A stretch of 64,000 nucleotides of DNA from Gamarada debralockiae (taxonomy: Eukaryota > Ascomycota > Leotiomycetes > Helotiales > Hyphodiscaceae), in contig NXFV01000390.1 of assembly GCA_002803225.1 (NCBI GenBank), positions 23,191 to 87,190 on the forward strand, in the 5' to 3' direction. Under the pieces are notes generated by a model that saw only the letters and a program-made list of their open reading frames with translations, had not been told where the DNA came from and did not search any database. Of the stretch, positions 57,481 to 64,000 are shown in pieces. Each line of letters begins with the position of its first letter. Positions within the stretch are counted from its first letter, which is position 1. The translations under genes and the position numbers were made by a program.

Positions 57481-57561
57481 AAATAGATTATTTAGGATCA
57501 CCGGGGTCTGAGATAATGATGATAATCCGGGTATCTTGATCGCATAATAAATAATCTATTT
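57481..57561. repeat. 81-bp foldback with perfect 14-bp inverted ends
   Basis: AAATAGATTATTTA at 57481-57494 is the exact reverse complement of 57548-57561. The interior is partly self-complementary (GGATCA near the left end, TGATCG near the right). It could be a small foldback element or a strong hairpin. Confidence 0.6.
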
Positions 57562-60500
57562 GGAGGCTGATTGGACATCTGATGGGGGCCATTTTTCAAA
57601 GACTCAAAACTTCCCGAAACTGATTTAGTGGGAGGGCTGGGGTTTTCGTGGGCAGGCCACGACGCTTACAGCGTAAATGACTTTGCCGAGCTGCGTCTAC
57701 TCAAGTTTGAGAAGCGCAGTGAAGTACGAATGGCCTAAGGGGAGACCAAGAACCAGGGGGCAACTGGAAACAGTGACACCATTTTTCATCCAATCTGACA
57801 ACTCTAAATTCGAGGGATTGAAGACTTGTAAGGCACCAGTGAAAAGCTTTTCTCCAGGGGGGGTGGCTACGAATAAGGTTCGGTTCATTCATGCTCTGAG
57901 AGGACGGCCAAAGAAACGTCAACGCGCGATAGGTAAGAAACGGATGGTAGTATTGCCGGCACTTTCTACGCTCACTTCTTGTCACGCTGATGATCTCCAG
58001 AATCGACTCAGGCTCATCGGCAGAAATACCAGAAGCGCTCTGGATTTCCTGGCCCGAAGAAGGAAAGTCAATTGCTAGTTCTTTCAATATATCCGTTTCC
58101 ACGAATCACAGGCATCAAAATGGTTCCTGCAAAGCACAAGTCAGAGGCATCAAAGTCTGAAGAATGCGACTCGATTAAGCGCGGTTGTGGCAATCGTATT
58201 TCAACCTCTTGTGGCACTATGTTTGATCAAGTCCACGCTCGGATTCGAAACATATATCACTGTCATCTGTTGGTATTGCTGTGCCTCGACCCCGCATCTC
58301 TGTGGCACCTTTCCACAACCCCCAAAATAAATGTTGGGTTGATCCAGCGGGAAAAAGGTTTGTGACCTGTTGCCGAATGGTCCAATAATTCTCAAATTCG
58401 CGGGATTGCGTCTGCAGGTTTCAGTCGTCGCATTCACACCACAACCAGGGTAGAGCGGAGTGGCTTGAATTTCTCGTGGCCTCGTGATGAGCCTGTGCAT
58501 CCCCGGTAGCCACTCAAGCGATGTGTGCCGCACTTCTTTTGTCGTGCACACCTTTTAGCCGCCAAGGATGAAGACGCCCCTATATTACATGCAACTATCA
58601 CATTACTCTATATGCTTACGGATCACTGACGTGCTATGCGTTAAGTTTCAGATTGGAGAAGGCCAGTCCGAGGCTAGATCAGCCAGTATCCCCGTCAAAA
58701 CATTCTGCTTTGACGCGGAAAAATACCTATTAATGGCCATCTGAATTCGCGAATCTCGATCAGGAGCCCGTCATGTGACCATAACGCGCCTCCAAGTCGT
58801 GACCTCGACTCCTTGGGACGTCAACAGAGGTTTCGAAAAAAATAATACGATCACGAAACATCAAACACGGCCTTGAAAGTCTTCAAATGCCAGTGAATCC
58901 GTCAGTTTAATGTTTGGTTCCAAAAATATCTCTCGGTTGCCGTCTGAGATCCATACACCATAGGATAAGCGCTCTCTGCACCTCTAAGCGCTCTCCATAC
59001 TCCATCCCTTTCTTTAAACGCCCACGACCTCAACGGTCGTATCCTAGATCTCCTCCCTCCATTCAGATTTCTTCCTACTACACCATCGTAGGAGTCTTCA
59101 ACGTCAAACCCGCATCTCACCTGCTCTGAGCCACGTTCGTGGTCCATGGGAGCTTGAATTAGCTCTGTACCTGCGTCGGATCTCATCATGGCATGCACGA
59201 GATGGCCGGACCGGCGTCTCGCCGCCACATCTACCTGTAGCTGCGCATCATCGGGAGTTCTCCCGGGTCTCGGTGGCTTAGCCCCAGTGTTCCTGATCGG
59301 CGCTTGGGTGAGAGATGCAGGACGTTGTCAAGGCGTTTGGGGTGATGGAGACGTCATAAGTCGTAAGGCTGACGGGCGAGGTTATAAGCGCTGATGCAGG
59401 TACTCACCAACATCAACCTCAGGGGTTTTTAAGGCTCGCGCTTGAAGTTTATCCATCCAAGCGCCTACAGCGGTACCTCGTACTCCCGGCGAGGCCAAGA
59501 TGGCAGGCAGACTTGCGAGGTGATACTTAAAAAGGAGTACCAGCGTCTCCCAGACTTATAAGAGCGGTAAACTCCTATTTTTATTCTGTTATTCTGCCCA
59601 CCTAGTGGTGGAGCGATGTGATTCTTTTGATCGACGTGCAGACGTGGAAATAAGTCTATTCTCCAGGCGAGCAATCGCTCTCGAGACCCCCCTCATCAAT
59701 CTATGTCACAAACAGACTGCATGCAGGATGCAAGATCTTCATCACAACTTTATCTTGACATCTGCCATAAGTCGGAAATTCGGCATAGTGTCTATTATTG
59801 CCATACATTGGGTCTTTATTTAGCAATCTGCGGCGCAACAAGTGTTCAGGGAAGCAGTTCACCAACTATCATTTCAACCCCAAAAAAAAAAAAATTTAAA
59901 GTTTCATCTGTCGAACTTTCTGTGCATGTTCGAAATTGATGTTCTATTTTAAAATATTTCAACTTGGATTGCGCTCAGGGGTAAGATTGTTTGTCCGTCA
60001 GTTGTGCTCGGATATTTTCATGCACTACTGCACACTTCTGAAGTTAGGAAACTTCAGATCCATGATTCGGAAGTTTTGAGGTTACGAAAATAGTTCTGTG
60101 ATCAAGAAACTCCAAATTTAGATGACTTGGGGTAGTTGGGTACCCCGGCGTTGGATTTAATATCACCCCAGGCACCCCTTTCTCGGGAGATGGGCTCTAT
60201 GTGACAATGCCTCATTGACTCATGGTTGTGATTGTTTCAACTCAGCAAGCACCGATATTGCCTGCAAAGTCTGTTTCACTTGTCGACTTGATCCTTCATC
60301 ATCATCATCACTGCATCGATAGTCTTCGAAGCTGCCAGATTGGGACGTCGGCAAAGCTTCAAGGATCCTCCAGGCGTCTCGCTCGACTTTTCAGGTATTC
60401 AGCTTCTCCCTCGATCTTTCAAGAAAATGCTTTGCTGCACACAAGGGTCAGAATTCTGAAAAGTACTCACACTGCCCTCTGCTTGGACTTTTTCATAGCA

Positions 60501-61553
60501 CAGCATAAAAATGGGAGCGAAACATGGAAGTATCGCACACGTCTTGTTTTTTGTCTTCTTTGCACTTATCATGTTCATTGAAATTCTCATCGTCGAAACG
60601 GAAATTCTTCCGTCGTTTCGGGCTCGTTCTGTCGGAGAAAGAAACGTTCAACGCAACCAGGATCTTCATTCGACTCGATCAAATTCATCCCCTTTACCTC
60701 TTCCAATCTCCGCTTCATTGCACTGGAGTTACCAAATGTAACTAGAGTAGTCTCCAGAGAGTCTGTCAAGCTGTCAAGCATCAAACTATATCGCAGAAGC
60801 CCTGAATCGTACCAGTAGCACGCAGGGAAATTGATAGGGAGCCAAAGTCTGAATTGGCTGGGTGACGATGAATAGGAAGATCACCTCGATGGGCGAGTCC
60901 CTATGACGAAAGCAGCGCATTCAACACCTCGTCAAGACCCCTTAATCTGCCTACCAGCCCTAAAAACCACAGCTTTCTTCTACACCTGCACTCTCTTCCT
61001 TTCCACCATCAGATCCGACCACCACGAAAGCGTAAACCCAAGCAGTCGAATCTTAGTCCACTTCCAGCACCCGATTATCGCTCTCTCCTCTTCTGTCTCC
61101 TCTTTCCCGTGGCTGGTGAACGTAGTCATGTAGACAGAGACCCTCGTTTTGTTGCGCTTGATGGGGATTTTTGATTTTGTGATTCGGCTTTGGAGATAGA
61201 GCTCGACTTCACAATTGTCCAAATGTGTTGAACCAAGGGAATATGAACTTCACTCTGCAAGCAAGCTCTGGCTCAGAAACTGTCACTGGAGGGAAGGCAC
61301 ACGACTGGTCTTCTACGTACCAACTTGTCCTGTCTTTTCACTTAATCCACGCATAGTACTTCCGAGGCAACCCTCGACGTATGGCTGCTCACCTGCTTTG
61401 AGCATTTGTCTGATAGCGAGTCCTTCCATGTATGTCGGGGGCCTGCTAGGATCAGATTGATGCGGTAGGTTCCCCCAAGGGGTGAGCGGAGCAATAAAAT
61501 GGCCGTCTTTCTCAGGGGGTTGATGGAAGGCCTAGGGGCCGTTTATGTACATT
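57562..61553. other. Gene-poor DNA, 4 kb
   Basis: Many short open frames on both strands, none with a family I recognise. 57701-58102 (minus, starting METDILKELAIDFPSSGQEI) and 58201-58551 (minus) are the most protein-like but unsupported. A perfect 8-bp-arm hairpin (CTGAAGTT / AACTTCAG) lies at 60038-60057, an A run near 59880 and a (CAT)n run near 60300. Confidence 0.4.
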
Positions 61554-62073
61554 CGATTTGAACGATTCATAATGCTGTCCATTCCAGCCCTATCTGTCTC
61601 CTCTTTTTAATCGTTCATGCTGTTTTAACGATCCAAAGCTGTGGCGTCTCCTGTCAGATGTCTAGTGTCTAGATGCCCTCGGGGCAGCTCGATTATCATC
61701 CCTCTATTCCTTCCTCTCCCCTGAATTGCTATTAGTCTCTATTCATGCCGTCTCTGTTTGCTATCATCTACTTTTCTTTCTGCACTAGAAAAAAGGCAGT
61801 TTACCTGGCGGCTTGCATTAATTTTCTCGTCGGGGAACCTGTTGCTTTGTTGTTAAGGGGTTCTTGAGATTTCAGCCACTCGTCCAGTTCCTCTTCCGTC
61901 GGTTCCTCGCTCATTTCTGTGTCGTCTTGGAGGAGCGGGATATGCTTTCAATTTACGTTGAGGGTAGATAATAGATGGGTTTTCAGGTTGCGAAGCCAGA
62001 TGTCTGCAGATGGATTCTCCACCATACAACGCATCGTGAGTCAAAAAATTCCAGATTTGAATCGTTCAAATCG
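61554..62073. mobile_element. Possible 520-bp element with 16-bp terminal inverted repeats
   Basis: CGATTTGAACGATTCA at 61554-61569 is the exact reverse complement of 62058-62073. The pair brackets 520 bp without a transposase. The right end continues into the same palindrome found at 18398. No clear target-site duplication is visible, so this may be two related short repeats rather than one element. A 37-aa acidic open frame (minus, 61914-61801, MSEEPTEEELDEWLKSQE) lies inside. Confidence 0.3.
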
Positions 62074-62085
62074 TTTGAGTGATTG
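62058..62085. repeat. Palindromic element related to 18398-18426
   Basis: TGAATCGTTCAAA, three bases, TTTGAGTGATT: the same layout and nearly the same bases as the element 43 kb to the left. Confidence 0.55.
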
Positions 62086-63965
62086 GGAAATGCTGAATCC
62101 TGGAAATCTGGATCCCGAAGCGAATTCCTGAGGAGATGTCGGCGAAAAAGAAACTCGCAGAACTTCGAAATGTAGATGAGAAGAGCTCGTTATTCTCGAA
62201 TATATACTCTAAAACTGCAACGTGGTCCAAAATCCCAGGCCTGACGCTCGATCAATCTCAATCAAATATGGCGCTTTCGGTGACGTGCGCACCAAAGACC
62301 GTATTTTTTTTTTTCCCCTATCAAACAACCAGCTTATCCAACATTGCCTCAAGTCCATTAATTTGCCCAATACGCCCAGAAGCCAACCCTTCCTTCCACA
62401 ACGCCGCATTCTTCTGATCCTCATTATCAACCAAATACTGACACCAAAACAGTGTTACCACCTAGCGCTCGGATCTTGCTTCGGCTTTGGACTTAGCCAA
62501 GCTTTTGACTTTTACGTCAATGGGTGGCTCTGGCTTGCGCGTTCCTTCACCTTCTAGCAAATCGGTCACTAGCGTATTTGCCACGGGCTTCAGTGATGTT
62601 GCCTTGACGAGATCGATGCGGTGGAAGCTTCCACGAGGCGATGTATGGTGACCATTCCCATGGCAACGTGTTCTGCTTCAGGTTTATGTATATGGCGTCT
62701 ACATCTGCTGGCTTCTTTCTAGTCTTTTAGTCAAATAGTGCCAACGTACTTCACAATTTCCATAAACCTCTCGTCGGGAAAGCTACTAGGTTGTAGATGA
62801 AAGGGTGATTCAGACCCATTTCGCAATTTCTGTGTGATTATACCTTATTTTCTGGGCCAGACAAGCGAATACGCTCTTCGTTGAAGGAGATCTCCACTTT
62901 GACGGTCAAGGTGTAAAATACTGTTGAAAAAGCTAGAGCCGGGTTATATGGGGTCGTAACATTCCTGGCAAGAGCATGAGACCAGATCATCAAACCTCGA
63001 CTCGAGTCAACTCCCTACGTGACAAACCATCAAACGGAATTACTATGGCGCTTTCAGTGAAGTCCATTTAAAGAGCGTATTTCGTTCCCCAGCACCGGAG
63101 AACGACACTCATATAAAGCGAGCAACGTTTGCACGAAGGAGGGCTTAAGTCTGAGCAGTCACTCAAATCGTGAGAGAGCCTTGTTAATGAGAAAACTACA
63201 AAAGATTCCAGGTAAGCTCGTCGAACTGTCCTCCATTAAAACCGAGAGAACGGAAAATGACTAGTATACAAGAAATGTCTACAAGCCAGGGGTCTTGGAG
63301 CTCCTCACAAAGAAGCTCTTCATCCTCACAATCTTCTCGACTCAAAAAAGTCACCAGATCATACCTCCGCGAAATATAATCTCAATCTTAGAGCCCGGCC
63401 GTTTTATTAAGCTGATAGATGCGTTGAGAACGTGTGTCTTGGACGGCTGTGCGCCCCCGACGTACATCGACCATAGGAAGGGCGAAGCACCGCAAGTGTT
63501 CAGCGTTGTCTCCTTCACTCACATTCTCCAGCATCGAAGGCTAATAAAGGGGTGGTAATATCGTCATGAAGCCCCATGGAAACCCAATGTGTGCTAGCAA
63601 CATCACAATCCAATGTAGGGAGACGAACTCGGAAACCTGATATGGGATCAGAAGGGGGAGAAAGGGGGAAGACGGCTGTTTGCATTTCGATGGGGAGAAT
63701 GATGGAGGAGGAGACAGAGCAAGGGGAATTGAAATGGGAAATTAAGTGTATGTGTGGGGGAATGGAAGAAGGTGCATATGATGGGGTAGAGTGCATTTTG
63801 GTGTTTGGACTTGAAAGCGTGTAGGGAGACCCTGGGCTCTGAAGAGACCAGACTTCGGTCTCTTGGGTTTAATGCGAATGGGATGAAAGTAGTTGAAGAA
63901 GAGGGGAGAACGCTAGTTGTGTGATGGTGATCTGTGATCGTTTGGTTGTCTTGGGACGGGTTGTG

Positions 63966-64000
<35 letters not shown>
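62086..64000. other. Gene-poor DNA to the window edge, ending in poly(T)
   Basis: No gene recognised. A similar 15-20 bp stretch (ATGGCGCTTTC followed by a GTGA) occurs at about 62270 and 63045. The window ends in an uninterrupted run of 32 T (63969-64000), which may continue beyond. Confidence 0.45.
63969..64000. repeat. Homopolymer T run of at least 32
   Basis: Every base from 63969 to the end of the window is T. It could be a genuine poly(T) or poly(A)-tailed insertion on the other strand, or a sequencing or assembly edge effect. Confidence 0.9.

Noticed and set aside
57701..58102. 133-aa minus-strand open frame starting METDILKELAIDF
   Set aside because: The N-terminus looks protein-like, but the rest does not, and I could not extend it by convincing splicing.

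Overview
The window reads as a gene-dense stretch of a filamentous ascomycete (Pezizomycotina) chromosome. Evidence: many short spliceosomal introns (about 48-105 nt, mostly GTRAGT-like donors with CTRAY-like branch points), a Zn(II)2Cys6 protein, fungal forms of Nup133, Swc4, Mpp10, AFG1 and an Ahc1-like subunit, and no operon structure. A decayed ORF of a Cys-rich type I associate with Leotiomycetes/Helotiales points to that class, but this is inference.

Layout. 0.4-9 kb: Pab2-like RRM protein (-), Hv1-type proton channel (+), Ahc1-like zinc-finger protein (-), Alba-like protein (+), VTC1 (-). 9.5-13.1 kb: a Tctex-type dynein light chain split into four exons, then two convergent F-box genes. 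14.3-15.6 kb: a wrecked iron-type alcohol dehydrogenase/maleylacetate reductase pseudogene. 15.9-18.2 kb: MPP10 (-). 18.2-22.7 kb: gene-poor, with degenerate inverted repeats and AT-rich DNA. 22.7-30.6 kb: SPX membrane protein (+), SDR oxidoreductase (-), small basic protein (+), 699-aa unrecognised nuclear-type protein (-). 32.5-39 kb: ALA dehydratase (+), mitochondrial malonyl-CoA:ACP transacylase (+), TRAPPC2L-like (+), AFG1-like ATPase (-). 39.3-39.9 kb: decayed Cys-rich ORF. 41-52 kb: Nup133 (+), casein kinase I (+), p24 cargo receptor (-), Swc4 (+). 52.7-54.9 kb: a Zn2Cys6-acetyltransferase fusion (-). 54.9-64 kb: about 9 kb without a gene I can support, containing small palindromes and a TIR-like pair, and ending in a 32-base T run at the window edge.

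The genes are mostly housekeeping and form no single pathway. Functional echoes: VTC1 and the SPX-transmembrane protein both relate to polyphosphate/phosphate sensing; HEM2, MCT1 and AFG1 are linked to mitochondrial function; the Ahc1-like protein and Swc4 are chromatin-complex subunits; TRAPPC2L and p24 belong to ER-Golgi traffic. The most unusual item is the Zn2Cys6-maltose-acetyltransferase fusion, in which the histidine expected to be catalytic reads as leucine. All splice structures were worked out by eye from frame, splice consensus and family alignment from memory. No database search was run.
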